A stretch of DNA of 64,000 nucleotides. It comes from Calliphora vicina. Lineage: Eukaryota > Arthropoda > Insecta > Diptera > Calliphoridae. The notes below the pieces were generated by a model. It saw only the letters and a program-made list of their open reading frames with translations, was not told where the DNA came from and ran no database searches. Position numbers and translations under genes: made by a program. Positions 12,937 to 26,200 of the stretch are shown here, in pieces. The DNA is taken from the NCBI RefSeq assembly GCF_958450345.1, contig NC_088780.1:31085667-31149666 (forward strand). The letters run 5' to 3'. How positions within the stretch are numbered: position 1 is the first letter of the stretch; every line of letters begins with the position of its first letter.

Positions 12937-13290
12937 GAGCTCGATCTGTGATCACTCATATTTCTGAGCAAAAATCGATTTTTTATATAAAAACTCAAAA
13001 TATATAAATTCGCTAATAACTTGGCCAATAAGAGTTTAATCAAGAAAAGGGGCTCGATCTGTGATCATTCATATTTCTCAACAAAAATCGATTTTTTAAT
13101 ATAAAAACTCAAAATTTTTTATATAAAAACTCAAAAATTCTAAATTCTCTAATAACTTGGCCAATAAGCGTTTTATCAAGAAAAAGAGCTCGATCTGTGA
13201 TCACTCAATTTCTGAACAAAAACTCGATTTTTTATATAGAAACATGGCCAATAGGGTTTTAATCAAGAAAGGGTGCTCTCACAAATCGCA
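12937..13290 (+). repeat. Minisatellite, three ~115-135 bp units
   Basis: Each unit begins GCTCGATCTGTGATCA and ends CTTGGCCAATAAG-GTTTTA-TCAAGAAA (starts near 12937, 13051 and 13186). The third unit is internally shortened. A fragment of a CACCCCTATCGCG-type MITE precedes it. Confidence 0.75.
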
Positions 13291-13304
13291 TTTTTTTAAT
13301 TTGG

Positions 13305-13875
13305 ACAGCACAACGCACAGTGGTATGAGACCTGATCCCGTCGGTATCAAAAATTATAAATGTTTTTTACATTTAAAATATTTCGCGTAAAGTTAGCTTT
13401 TCAAAAAGTACAAATTCATTTTCAGCCTGTTAGAAATTTTTTAGATAACTTAAAAAGAATAAAAGTACTTTTTTCCCCAAAAAATTGCGAAAAATCGCCT
13501 TTTTTAATTTTTTTAAATTCAAATGAATATAACTTTGGACTCAGCCATGATTTTTAAACACTTCTTTCTTTATTTGATATATATATCTATTGTTAATCCT
13601 ATAAAAGAAAAATGTCGAGGAGATTCTAAATGTGCAATTGTAACACAAACGAAGAAATAGGATCATTTTAAAAATTGAACATACCCGAGGTGTCCTACTC
13701 TGGGAACCCCTGGTCCCGCTCCTGGTGGGCTCATGAGGTCCAAATTCGAAACTTAAATTCGACTACACTACCTCTTTGCGCATGGGAAATTTCATTCAAA
13801 TCGGCGTAAGGGTTTAGAAGTTACAGATTTATTTCCATATTTTTTTATTCTCATACCACTGTGCAACGTCTTCGG
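13305..13875. mobile_element. Element with CACAGTGGTATGAGA inverted ends
   Basis: The sequence CACAGTGGTATGAGA (13316-13330) is repeated inverted as TCTCATACCACTGTG (about 13850-13864). Related sequence occurs in reverse orientation at 36545-36740 (AAACGAAGAAATAGGATC versus its complement) and in the same orientation at 10600-11000. Class unknown. Confidence 0.45.
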
Positions 13876-14154
13876 GTCAGCTAGTTATTAAAATAAAAAT
13901 CCCTCTTATTACAGTTAGAAACCAAATCACTGTGATTTGTTTAAAATTAACAGAATTTAGCAATTCACAATAGTTTCACATACAGCACAATAACAAAGTC
14001 GGAAAAATATTTATTAACGCCGTTGATATTCAAATACCGGCGCTGTTAAAATAAAAGTAAACAAATCCCAGCTGTTTGTTTTATTTATTTTTTTGTCTCC
14101 CTAATTAGTAAATAAATATTTTTGTTTTGTTTAGCTACAATTATTTATTTTACC

Positions 14155-15929
14155 ATGAATTTTTCAAATCTTAAAATAAGCGAAAAACTGGTGCCTTCAA
14201 ATTACTTAAAACTGGCCGTGGAGTCACAAAAGTCCAAAGAAGTTAAGCTTAAGGAACTCTTAGAAAAAGTATGTTACAAAATCCAAAATTTACATGGAAA
14301 GAATAAAAATAAATTTTTTTTAAGCGTTCACTACCAGAAGACGGTTGGAGCGATGATCTCATAGAATATACAGTGCAACAGTTGGCATGCTTAGATAGTA
14401 ATAATTTTCCACATAAAGCTGGTCTAGGAGAAAGAGAGGCGCGTATTGTTAGCAGTAAGTTTAAAAATATTTATAGGAGGTGTTAAGGAGTGAGATCAGT
14501 CAAACTATCTAACAAAATATTTTTACTAATTTTATGTTTCCTTGAAAAACTCTCAAAATAATTTAAGTACAGAGATTCGTAAAATAAACTATTTTGTTTA
14601 TAAAACATTCATAAAGAAAATATCTCTTGCAGACTTAGTTGCACGACGTCATTATAATTTTGGCCATGGTATAGGCAGATCCGGAGATTTATTAGAGGCT
14701 CAACCCAAGGCTGTCGGTTCCTCAATATTGTCACAATTAACCAATGCCATGCTTTTAGACCTTATGCGAGCTATCGGCATTAAAAGTTGTGATAGTTGTT
14801 TCCTAGTACCCTTGGCCACCGGCATGACATTAACGCTATGTTTTCTCAGCCTACGAAAGCAAAGACCACAAGCGAAATACATTTTATGGTCGCGCATAGA
14901 TCAGAAATCTTGTTTTAAAAGTATGACAACAGCCGGATTTATACCGATTATTATAAACCCCATAAGGAAAGCGGAAAAGGAAGGTCTTTTTACTGATTTA
15001 GAAGAATTTTCTAAGAAATTGGAAACTCTAAGGGCAGAAGAAATATTGTGTATAATGTCTACTACTAGTTGTTTTGCACCACGAAACATGGATGAAATTT
15101 ATGAGCTGGCGCAAATGGCAGAAAAATACAATGTGCCTCATGTTATTAATAATGCTTATGGCTTGCAATCCCAATATATTTGCGCCCAAATACAAAGGGC
15201 TTTTGGTGGAGGACGTGTTGATCTGTTTGTACAAAGTACAGATAAAAACTTAATGGTACCGGTAGGTGGTGCCCTAGTGGCTGGTTGTAATAAAGAAATT
15301 GTACACAATGTGGCTAAAACTTATGCAGGTAATTATTTGTATTTCTCTTTACAAATTCAACATTAATTTATTATTAAATAATATTTTCTAGGTCGAGCTT
15401 CTAGTTCACAAAGCTTAGATGTTTTTATGACGCTGTTGTCCTTGGGTAAAAATGGTTATTTAGCACTTAGCCAAGAACGTAGAAAAGCATATGACGAATT
15501 AAAATCGGGACTTTCAATATTTGCAAATAGCAACAACTTCACTTTTAAACATTCCAAATCTAATCCCATATCTATGGCTGTATTTTTCGATCCCCAATCA
15601 ATAGATCAGCCTACCAAATTAGGCTCCATGTTGTATACACGAGGCATTTCTGGTACCAGGGTAGTAGCTAGAGATTCTACTAAAACAATAGATGGCTATG
15701 AATTTAAAAGTAAGTTTTTGTTATATGTATATTTATTAAAATTTTATTTAACTTTGGCATTTTAACAGATTGGGGTACTCATGAAGACCGTAATGGACCG
15801 GCTTATTTAACAGCTGCTGCCACTTTGGGCTTAACATTATCGGAAATTGAAGTTTTCCTTAAGAAACTTAATGAATGTTGGAAGGATTTACAAAGTCAAA
15901 AGGTTAAAAATAATAAAATTCAAGAATAG
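14155..15929 (+). CDS. SepSecS: O-phosphoseryl-tRNA(Sec) selenium transferase
   Basis: This enzyme converts phosphoseryl-tRNA(Sec) to selenocysteinyl-tRNA using selenophosphate and PLP, the last step before selenocysteine is inserted at UGA codons. Coding exons are 14155-14268, 14325-14454, 14633-15328, 15392-15709 and 15769-15929. All junctions are GT-AG and the reading phases (0, 1, 1, 1) join correctly, giving 472 codons plus TAG; the human protein is about 500 aa. Family signatures visible in translation are GHGIGRSGD and QPKAVGSS near residues 90-110, RIDQKSCFKSM, STTSCFAPR and STDKNLMVPVGG. In the last of these Lys286 sits where the PLP Schiff-base lysine is found in the family. The C-terminal exon reads NWGTHEDRNGPAYLTAA. 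The start follows TTTTACC and gives a first exon of 38 residues. No frameshift or stop breaks the frame, so the gene appears functional. It lies upstream of spartin on the same strand. Confidence 0.95.
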
Positions 15930-17100
15930 TAAACAATTTTATGTGTCAACGGTCATGCAGGGGTTATAACTGTCCAAATGTATAATTGCTGAAGGTGTTC
16001 CGCTATTAAAACAACTATTATAAAGACAATTCATTTTTGTTCTCAATAAATCCTATAATAAACCGATATTTGGACGTTAGCTGTATTTCTGTACATATGT
16101 ATTTATTAAAGTTAATGCACAATCACAACCATTTAAATATTGTATATTTACATTGTAACGGTTTTTACTTAAACAGTGTTGTATTTTTTGAGGTATTAAT
16201 CCAACAGCTGCCAAGAATCTTTTGACATATGAAATCAAAATAAACAAATAAACCAAATGACTTGTTTTCAATAGAGAGTGAGAACTTTTGCTATACAAAC
16301 AGAGAGTTATAATAAAAACAACGAGATAATCATTATTATTAAATAAATAAAAAGCAACTAAACAGCATAAACGATAAGCGCATTTCAGTTATATTTTATT
16401 GTTTTAAATATAAAACAGATTAAATTTCAATAAAGTTAAATTAAAACAGAACTAAACGCACGCAGTTTATTAAAGTGTTATACACACCGCAAAATTTTAC
16501 ATTATTGTATTGTGCAAAAGACAAAACAAATTCCAATTGCAAAATTGTAGTAAATTGCTGATTTTTTTGTTTGTGTAAGCAATACTAAGGAAAGGGGTTA
16601 GTAAGTAAGACAACTGGACTTTAAAGTACAAATGTGTATATTATAAGACTAATTTAAAATGACAAGTCACCTATTAGTAAAAATTATAATAATATAAGCT
16701 GAAAAAATAAATCTGCATAACGTGCACCATGTAAACAACAAGTGTGTGAGTCATTTTAGGAAGATTTTAAAGAAACAGCCGGAATACAGCATCTTGCGTT
16801 TTTGTTGTTCTTCTCGTAAAGCAAAAAAAAAGAGCAAATATTTCATCACTTTAGTGTGATACACGTCATAAATGAAAAATTGTTGTTAAACCATTTGTTA
16901 ACGGCGCTACTTTTTAATTGTGGTATGCTAAGTTTTGCCTACAATTTGTGACATAGTTTTTGTGGGTTTTTAACAATAAAAACTTAACTTAATGTTATTA
17001 AGTTTCGGTTAAGGGTGGAAATTTCCCCCAAAACCGAAATGTTGAGAACGATCCTAACTTAAAAATTTAAGTAAAATAAATTTTGTCCATTCAATTCGAA
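15930..17100. other. SepSecS 3' flank and intergenic sequence
   Basis: Apart from the SepSecS 3' UTR no feature is supported. The stretch 16380-16700 is low in repeats and might hold an untranslated first exon of the downstream gene, but no splice evidence decides it. Confidence 0.25.
16045..16062 (+). terminator. poly(A) signals of SepSecS
   Basis: Two AATAAA hexamers (16045-16050 and 16057-16062) lie about 120 bases after the SepSecS stop codon, a normal distance for a fly 3' UTR. The cleavage site itself was not determined. Confidence 0.5.
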
Positions 17101-17149
17101 TTCAACTATTTACAAGTATGTAATATTGAAAGAAATTCGTGTATATTCA

Positions 17150-18460
17150 AATCAGTTTTAATTTTCATTCGAACACGCACAAACCTTCCTGGATTTGAGA
17201 GAGAACACTTACGCCATGTGAGTCCATTTTAGGTCTTTTCCGATGGCGTCAGGCGTATATTTCAGACGTAAAACGAGCATCCAACTGTCTTAAGTATTAT
17301 CGAATATCTGGATATATCAGTATTTTTACTGATATCACTGCTGCCGTTAATGGAATAGCGAGTGTCTTTATGACATCTAGGTTAAGCGTAGAATGCTGGG
17401 TATCTCTAAATGTGATAGCAAGATACTCTACGACACCGCTTATACCGCTCACCTGGAAACAGTGATAATCAGGGTAACTGTATAACCGATGAATTGGACA
17501 GACATTGTGCGATAAAGGGCAAAGAGGCGATTGACCATTTGCTGATATTCCACTTGCAAAATTAAAGAGCGATTATCGAAAATAAACAGTTTGGGATTGC
17601 ACAGAGCCGATGGACCAATGAATCAACTTGGATTTTGAGAGGTCGATCTGATATGATGCTGACAGTACGAATTTACTAATTGGATTTTGTCACGAACAGA
17701 AACGGCCAGGGCAGTGCATAATTGGAAAACATGCTAAGAGATTGTGCCTACGGTTCAACGATTACTGTAGAAGCTGTCGAAGAAAAGTAGAAGACTGTGT
17801 CCCACTTATTCTGTCAATGCCCTGCCTTGGCCAACACGAGGGAACGTATACACAGTATGAATCTCTAACACATCAATTCCTTCATCAGAGAATCTAATTG
17901 GAAACTACGAGTATCGATTGAGAGACCTGCTTTTTATTTCTTGGGTATCACAACTTGATCCGATTTTGAATGGACCCTAACCAATTTCATATTACACGAA
18001 TGCGACGGGTCTTATATGTCTATCAGACATCCAAACCAATATAGTGTTTCTAAAGGTTAAGACCTGTAATATATCATGAATGTTTATACGACAACCAGTT
18101 TGATTGTCGGACATGTCTTAACAAGATTGGATTATACTGGATACTAGGTTACCAAGTAAATCAGATATATTGTGGATACACTTGAATGGTATACACGCTA
18201 GGAGATTATATTTCCCATATAATGACTTCTGCAGAAGAGGAGAGACCCATTTACTGTCACTGTTCGTTCCTAGTGGATAGAAGATTTTAGACACTGGGTA
18301 GCTTCACTGGATAAAGGATAAATGATCTCTTTAGTGCAACTAAATGGTTTGGTTAAGGACTTACAACAGTCGAATCGATCGTTGTTGCAAAACTGAAGTA
18401 AATCCAATCTCTCCTGGGTTACTGTGTCACATTTATTCTAACCTAATATTCTCAAATGTA
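17150..18460 (+). pseudogene. LOA/I-type non-LTR remnant, RNase H to 3' end
   Basis: The stretch 17315-17390 reads YFYTDITAAVNGIA-like (RNase H TDS-AA motif) and 17799-17875 reads VSHLFCQCPALANTRERIHS, the Cys-His tail of these elements. Stops abound. The 3' end is unclear after about 18450. Confidence 0.55.
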
Positions 18461-18773
18461 TAACCGATATTTAGATGCAACAACTAAGTCCGAATGTTAT
18501 TTTCAGGCTTCGAAAGAAATGACCGATAGAGATTAGGTTATAAAGGCAGCCTATAAACCAGCTCACTTGGGTCCATGGATTGTTTTTTAATTTGACATAA
18601 CCTAAATGATCATAATCCGGTTCCTAAAATCAGCTACATTGCCAAACTTACCCGATGCACTAATAAATGAATCCGTCCTACTCTCCATAGATCAGCATGG
18701 TCGCACAGAAAAGCACTAGCCGTTGCCGGAGTCCGAGTCCTCCATGAAGCAGGACAAAAACAGAGTTTGTCTT

Positions 18774-18830
18774 GATGAAGACGAGGAGGAGACTGTTGAA
18801 TCTCATAATAGTCTTCTCCTCGTCTTCATC
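18774..18830. other. Short perfect hairpin, 21-bp stem
   Basis: Arms 18774-18794 (GATGAAGACGAGGAGGAGAC...) and 18810-18830 pair over 21 bases with one G-U wobble and a 15-base loop. It is GC-richer than its surroundings. It may be a transposon relic or a small-RNA-type hairpin. Confidence 0.6.
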
Positions 18831-18964
18831 ATGTCAACTTATACCAAAGTCATTATGACAGAAAGAGAATAATTGTTAAATTGACTTTCCTATCTATTAT
18901 AATACAGATCGATACGTAAGTATTTATGAGTCTCAAACAAAAACTATGGTTTCGCATATAAAAT

Positions 18965-19197
18965 AACCTAATAAGCATTTTTGCTTGAATTCAAGTGCAA
19001 AACAAGTTGAATTCCAGTCATACATTCAAACTTCAAGTGTTGAAATACAGTTGTATTACACTTTATTTCAATAGCATTCTCCAGTGAAAAGGAAACTTGA
19101 ATTCAAGTCGAACATTACAGTGTTTAATACACATGAATTCAAATTAAATTTAAAATACTTGAATTTAAATTTATTGGTTGCTTATTGGGAAATAAAT
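18965..19197. mobile_element. Foldback element related to the 32.3-33.5 kb array
   Basis: It starts AATAAGCATTTTTGCTTGAA and ends with TTGGTTGCTTATTGGGA, with the internal phrase TACACTTTATTTCAATAGCA and CTCCAGTGAAAAGGAAAC shared with the copies at 32330-33490. Confidence 0.6.
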
Positions 19198-19199
19198 TT

Positions 19200-19945
19200 C
19201 TTAATTTTGTTTTGATCCTTAATTACATTTCTATAAAGAACCGGTTAGAGAAATCAAACGATTATATTGATGATAATCTATGTATGTGATAGTGAGAAAA
19301 ATTTCAATCGATTTCAAATACATACATACAGATCGGTTGAATAAAAAACACAGAAAATTTGCAAGAATTTAAACAAGAAAATTGATAAAAATTAAACGAA
19401 GTGTAACGAAATAAAAATAATTTTAAATCAAGTGTGAAAACGATCACGAAAAAATGGTTTAACAAGAAAAAAAAGGCAAACTGATAAAGGAATGAAAAAG
19501 CAAAACGAAATTGTTAAACGATCTATTAAATAAATAATAATAATAATAATAGTAATTGTGGAGACAAAGTCAATAAATCTGGTGTTAGTTGATTGGATTT
19601 GTATGTTTTTTTTTTTAATTTCCTGAAGTGTCCTCCAAAGTCGACCACTTTTACTTTATAGTTTATCATTTCTCTTGAGATAAATTTTTGGCACAAATTC
19701 AATTTAGTCAACATAATGAGTTTTCATTTTATTTGATTATTTTTTGTTTTGTTGGTAAAAGAAAACATGAATGAATTATAGTTGTTCTGAGGAGAAGGGT
19801 TTTTACGGCTGCCACAATCATATTAGTTGAATTTTATAATTCTCCAAGTTTAGTTGTGATAAAAAGTTGCGAATTTTTGTTTATTATTTAAAATATTTAA
19901 AAATACATTTTAGTTGTTTATGTTGTAATCGGTAGAGAAAACAAA
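19200..19945. other. Upstream flank of spartin
   Basis: A-rich leader-like sequence (19330-19520) and an ATA/AAT run at 19528-19550 are visible. This probably contains the spartin promoter and 5' UTR; no TATA box or clear initiator was recognised. Confidence 0.25.
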
Positions 19946-19972
19946 ATGAACTTTAATACCAACATAAATAAG
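19946..19972 (+). other. Possible alternative first coding exon of spartin
   Basis: ATG at 19946 sits in ACAAAATGAA, close to the fly start-site consensus. Nine codons (MNFNTNINK) run to an AG|GTACAT donor at 19973. Splicing to the acceptor at 20201 would continue in frame as LLAMTTDGEF, adding 12 residues before the Met at 20210. The 228-base intron is of ordinary fly size. This is inference from splice signals only; if wrong, the region is 5' UTR or intergenic. Confidence 0.35.
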
Positions 19973-20209
19973 GTACATGAGTAATAAATATATTTAATAA
20001 TTTTTTAAATTAAATTTAAGAAATTAGGGAAAAAAGGGAATGAATAGTTTACAAATAAAACTTACTTCTTAAAAGTAAAGAATATATAAAATGATCCATA
20101 AGTTATCTGAGGCTTCTAGAAGATCATTTTTATTTTTACTAATAAAACGATTTATCTGATTTGTATATATTTTAACCTATTTCTTTGTTTGCCCTTCCAG
20201 CTGTTAGCC

Positions 20210-23200
20210 ATGACAACAGATGGTGAATTTCTCAGCTCCTATGAGCGCATAAAACAGGCTAACAAATTAACACTCAAGCAAATCGATCTCGCTATCGAAT
20301 TCGAGGAGCGTGACAAACCTTTAGAGGCCATAGCAGCCTATGAAGAAAGCTTAAGATTTATCGAAACAGTATTTTCCATACCAGTCGGCCTGCCCGACAA
20401 TACCAATGACATTGAGGCTGAATGGTCAGATGCTTGCGCCATTATACAAAAGTTGAAAGGTGCTAAAACAGAAGTTACTTATCGACTGAAAGTATTAAAG
20501 CAGCAACAGGCCGCCGTTGATTGTGAGGCGAGGGAAGCACAAGAAAACGATGATACATTAAGTGAACCGCAAGCTAAAAGGAAATCAACACTATTGGAAA
20601 ATCCAGCCACCTACTATGATATACAAAATGTGGGCGGTGGTCCACCGAAAACCTATAAACAAATTGCCAAAGGTTTGCGGGAAGTTATAGCCGATAGGGA
20701 TATACCGGTGTTGTATGACACACTGTTTCAGGCTCAAGTGAAATTGTATAAAATTCAACCGAATGGTGTAGTGCAAACATTGGCGGTGAGTAGTGTTCTA
20801 TAGTCGAATAATTTAAGTAATTGTTATATTTTTTAATAGTTTTTTAAGCAAACCAAACATCAGCATGGATTTAAATTTAATAAATTTAAACGCAGTAATG
20901 AAATAACAGTCAGTTTCAATATTCTAAAACAAATTAATGCTTATTTTAGAATTTGAATGTAGGTAATAGGTTAATCAATTCATTTCATGTAGGAAACAAT
21001 TAAAACTGATTTTCTAACAATTTAAAGGGTGTACAAAATTTGAGGTTAGGAAATAAATTGGGAAATAAATAAAACCACAAGTTTTATTAATAACAATTAG
21101 GGAATTCACACGGTAGTCAGAAAATAATAACACGAAAAAATATGACTGCTGTGAGCAACCCTCATAAGTTAGTGTGCTATTTCAAATTTGAGTCAGCTGA
21201 AAAAAGAAAAATTTTTTTTTGTGAAACAAATTTTATGCGAAATTTTTTTTTAAATTTATTTGTGAAAATTTTATTTTTATGAAGACAAATTCGGGTTAAA
21301 AAATAATTTTCCCGATTTCGACCCATTGTCTGGCGTTATCCCGAATTATTATGGCGTTTATACGTCGTTGCAAGGGCTCGATGAAGAGTTTTTCCTTTTC
21401 GACTTAGATTTACACTGTTTAGTTATGAAAAAACTAAGGACTTTTTTCTTTGAAGCACAACCCAAAATTTTTTAAAACTTTACTTTATAACAATATGACT
21501 TGATATCACACCGTGTGAATACCCCAAAAGTAAAGAGAATTATAGGAATTAATAATATCCACCTCCAAAACTTTGGCAGACGTTTGCTCTTTTAACAAAA
21601 TTTTTGAAACAGATTTTGCATAAACTCTCCTCAATGCAGCTCCGAATTTTATCATTAAGACCATCAAGTTGTTTGTTCTTTAAAATGACCCCAGAGAAAA
21701 TAGTCAAGCGGTGTTAAATCACAGAAATGAGCCTACCAATTAACATCGCTAAATAGAGAAATAACGCTACCGGAAAATCTAATTTAGTTTAAAAATTCGG
21801 TGTTTTTGTTTAGTTTGAATTCCAAAGAGATTCATATTTAAAACTTCCCAATGTACTAAATAAATGTTGACTGCCAATTTACTTTCTAACCTAAAACGTT
21901 CCCACGCTTTACCAATTAATACAGATTAGAATTTTTCGATTCTATCAACAGAACGTCAGTTGGTAAAGAAGAATTTCGGTTGAAGTAACCAAACTTTTGT
22001 TATCACTTCAAAAATTTTGTGGCCACAACTGTAAAATTCGGTCACGAAGATAGAATCATTCGATTGGCAACAAATTCGGTTGCCAACACGGAATCTGTTT
22101 TCTCTGTGTAGTTTCAAAATCCAACTTCTATAGTAGAATTCATGATATATTTATTTTGTAGAATCTATAAAATATTATGCCATTTCCTTTTGTGAAAATT
22201 TTTGCCTTTTTCAATTGGATTACAGTTGGTTTGTTAGCGTGGTAGTTCCCTGAGCGCGAAAAGTCAAGTAGAGTCGAAAGGATCCCGTTTTGTCAAGACC
22301 ACACCACTTGTCAGATGTAGCGTCATTTACATCGTAATGTATGCTAAAATGTCGAAGTTATTAGATCCAACTTGTAGCCGTGAGATATCTCAGTAGGTCA
22401 TTAAGTCTAGACCTAGATACCTCACTAAGTTTGGTTAATATGTAGTTGGCCAGGAATCTGTGCCTTTTGACACTGGGGGCTGGGCATTCGCAGAGAAGGT
22501 GGATAATCGTTTCCTCTTGTTCCCTATCTTTGCAGCTACGACAATGGTCGTAAAGTGCCCCAGTGCCCTATTAATACTACCAGCAACCTTGATATCGTCC
22601 CCTTAATAAAACAATAGTGTATAATTGTTTTGCCATTTCGAAATAGAGTTTAAAATTTTTGTGTTAGTAGACATATAGAACAAAAGTAATATTTCAATTG
22701 ATCTTTGACCCATTTTGTGGAAGTAGAATATTGAATATTATACACTATTGTTTTATTAAGGGGACAATATATCCCTTCTATTACAGGTTATCAGTTCCAT
22801 AGTTCGTTTTTCGTTAAAAGACTTAACTTGGCCACCCTCATGTATCTAAGTTGCGTAATCTATTCTCAACCTTTGTAAGAAAGTGTCTGAAGATAATAAT
22901 ACTTTTAATAGCCCCCAACGGAATTGCTATTGTAACCGCATTGGAGATATCCAAAGCAGATCCCCTTCTGGCTAACTCTTCTGCCTGTTCATTTCTTTGC
23001 GCAGGGACCCAAACTAAAGTAGCCTTGACAGAGAATTCTTACATTGCCTTACTAATGAGAGAAGTGACGCAAAAATTTCCGCCTGGAAAACATTACATTA
23101 TTCGGAAAACGGTTTGAGATACATATCCCAAGTTTGTCACAAAAAACCGAAGAATAACGCATTATTTGAAAGGGGGAATTCATTATATAACTTCTATATA

Positions 23201-26200
23201 TAACCTGATGTCATATTCGTACACGAAATTACGCCTACACCACTCACTTCTGGAGGCAACTAAGAACACCCCAACAAAAACTGCATATGAAGTAATATAG
23301 TCCAAATATTGGTTTACGATCGGAAGCAGTAGGCCCAGAATCCCCGCGTGGTCACATGTTCTCGATCTCCAACATCCAAAGCGAGGCTTAATGCATCTAT
23401 TAAGCCACGATGCGCTGCAGGCAGATGTGGCCATTTTATGAAGGTCTATTGGAACATGGTGCAGAAGAGTGTTCAGTACCTCTGAAGAACTACACCTTTT
23501 TCAATTTAAAATGAGAACTTTTGAATTCAATTCAGAAAATATCAAATGGAATTGAGATTTTTCATTTGATATTCAGAAAATCCCAATTGAAATTGAGATT
23601 TTTAATTTCGAATTCGAAAAAGAATAATTAATAATTAGAATTTTCATTTATAATTTGGAAAAGATAAATTGAAAATGAGAATTTTCATTTGAGAACAATT
23701 GAGAATTTCAATTTCAAATTCGGAAAGAACCATTGATATTGAGAATTTTCATTTATAATTCGAAAAAGATAAATTGAAAATGAGAATTTTCATTTGAAAT
23801 TCAGTTGAAAATTAGAAGTTTTATTTGAAATTAGGAAAATGAGATTTTTATTTGATATCAATCAAGGCGTATTAACAAGGTGAGTGCGTCCCGGCAACAA
23901 ATACAACAATGCAAAAACAACAGGCAATTTGTTTTTGTTAAAATGTACGGTAAATGTTAAAATCAAGGCGAATTAAAATATTACTATGTTATTTACAATA
24001 ACAAATGTAAACATAAACAAAGTTTGACATATAGTGTACATAAAACCACAGCGAATTAAGAAACAGCTGATTTTATGCACTCACCTTGTTAATACGCCTT
24101 GATATCAATTATCTATCAATTGTTTTTTTCAGAATTTCAAATGAAAAGTCTCATTTTAAATTTTTCTTTTCCGAATTTGAAATGAAAATTCTCATTTTAA
24201 ATTTTTCTTTTCCGAATTTGGAATTAAAATTCTCAATTTCAATTGTTTTTTTTTCCGAATTACTGTTGAAAATGGTGTAGTTCTAAGTGCGCCAGTTATG
24301 TCAATGCAAGCTGATCTCTGGACTTTATATAGTTGGTCTACGACATAGTGGTTGTATAGTTATTGGGTTGACAGCCCTTGGCCGAAGACCTTCGGGTCAT
24401 TCCGGTACGTAGAACCAGCTGTCGTGGGAGTGAACATAGTTTTTCCTAGTTGCAGTCCACCATACAAGACCTCCATAAGTAAAAATTGGACGTACTATAT
24501 CTGTATACATCCATTTAACTATTTTGGGACAAAGTCCCCATTTTTTACCAAACATCTTACGACAGGAGTAATAGGCCACCGTTGCCCTCTTGACCCTGTG
24601 TTGAATATTCAGTTTCATAATAATTTGGAGTGCGGCATAGTATCTAGATATTTCGCATTATTTGAAAGGGAGATTTAGCAGTTTTTCAATCGGGGAAGTC
24701 TGAAACCCGGAAGGGGTATTCAATGTCAAATGATTTTTAAAGTTCATAAGCTATCAAATGCAACTTTTTGTCATTATCGCTCCTTTCCATTTCAAATTTG
24801 CCTAAACTTCAACATAAGAATGTTGCCCATTTTAGCTGGAGTGTATACATATATTAGACAACATTTATTAAATTGGGAGAAGGTACAGGACAAAATTTTA
24901 ATAAAGTTAGTTTGTAACAAGGCAATATTTTTTAACAACAGAATACGCCATTACATTAAACATAACAAATTATAATCTTTAAAACTAAGTTATATATTTT
25001 CAAACAAACAAATATGTATTTATTAACTTATCCCCACTTCTAGGGCGAAACCGCGATGTCATTGGTTATGTGCACCGTGGGTGACAAATGGAGTTATTTG
25101 AATGGCATGTACTTCATACAGTGTTCCATGAAAGGACAGGTTACCGATCAGCCTTCAACCTCACAAGCCGATGACATGATTTGGATTTATCCTCTCGTAC
25201 CAACTGTAACCTCATGTTATCGCACCGACTATGGAGCATTTATATTTCCCGATTTAGAAGCTGAAGTGCCCGGTTCAGCTTTTGGCATAATCTTAGCCAC
25301 ACCGCCGCAACTCAATGCAGAACAATTTGCAGATTTGCAACAATTCTTTTTAGATCTATTGGAGGCAGTATTAGCGGGACGCATTGAAGAATTGCCACAA
25401 CCCTTAGCTACAAGGCCCACCCGAGATACTAGTCAACAGGTGTCTAGGCATATTGTTACTGCAGCTGATTTTATTGCCAGAGGTTTGGTTAAGGGAGCGG
25501 AAAAAACTGGTGAACTAATGATGAAAAGTACACCCTATATTATATCGAAAATGAAACCGGCTCCGGAAAATCCACCACCAGTCTCGCAGGGCCTGCAAAC
25601 AACCGTGGAAGTGGCTAAGGGAGTAACAAATGCAGCAGTGGGCGTAACCGGTTGGGTGGCTGGCAAAGTGGGTTCAGCCTCAATGGCTATAGGTAGATTT
25701 CTATCGCCCCACATACAACATCATGGCGCCAATCTATTGCAAAAGACCTGTGGCCTCGACCAGCAGGAGGCGAATAGTAAAATGGAAGGCGCCTTGACTT
25801 TGGCAGCTGGAGCTGTGGAAGGTTTTAGTACCATAATGGATGGTCTGGATAAATCTGCTGCCATACTAGGCAACAATCTAAGTGAAAATTCCGTTAAAAT
25901 CATAGAACACAAGTAAGTATTTTGCATACTTTAATATAAATTGAAAATTTTTGTAAATCTAATAAAAATTGTTTTCCTAGATATGGTTCCCCTGCTGGTT
26001 TTGTAGCTGCCGATACTTTTGACACCCTGGGCAATGCTTTTATAGTAAGCCGCAATGTCAACTATATGCTGCCCAAAGGCATTGCCAAGAAAATGGTTAA
26101 AAATACCGGCATAGCCGTCTTTGATGACTACAAGCAAAACTATAAAGGTGAACAGTATGTGGCTGCTGGTGCTTTATATCCCGACTTGAGATCTCTTAGG

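Larger units (their letters stand above)
22280..24700 (-). pseudogene. Antisense LOA/I-type non-LTR retrotransposon in spartin intron
   Basis: Reading the minus strand from 24680: RVKRATVAYYSCRKMFGKKW and VRPIFTYGGLVWWTA (RT C-terminus), then from 23040 ATLVWVPAQRNEQAEELARR (RNase H), then from 22560 CRSCKDREQEETIIHLLCEC (Cys-rich tail). The order RT, RNase H, tail is preserved but frames are broken. An AT-rich inverted block and a hAT-like MITE interrupt it at 23500-24290. Confidence 0.75.
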
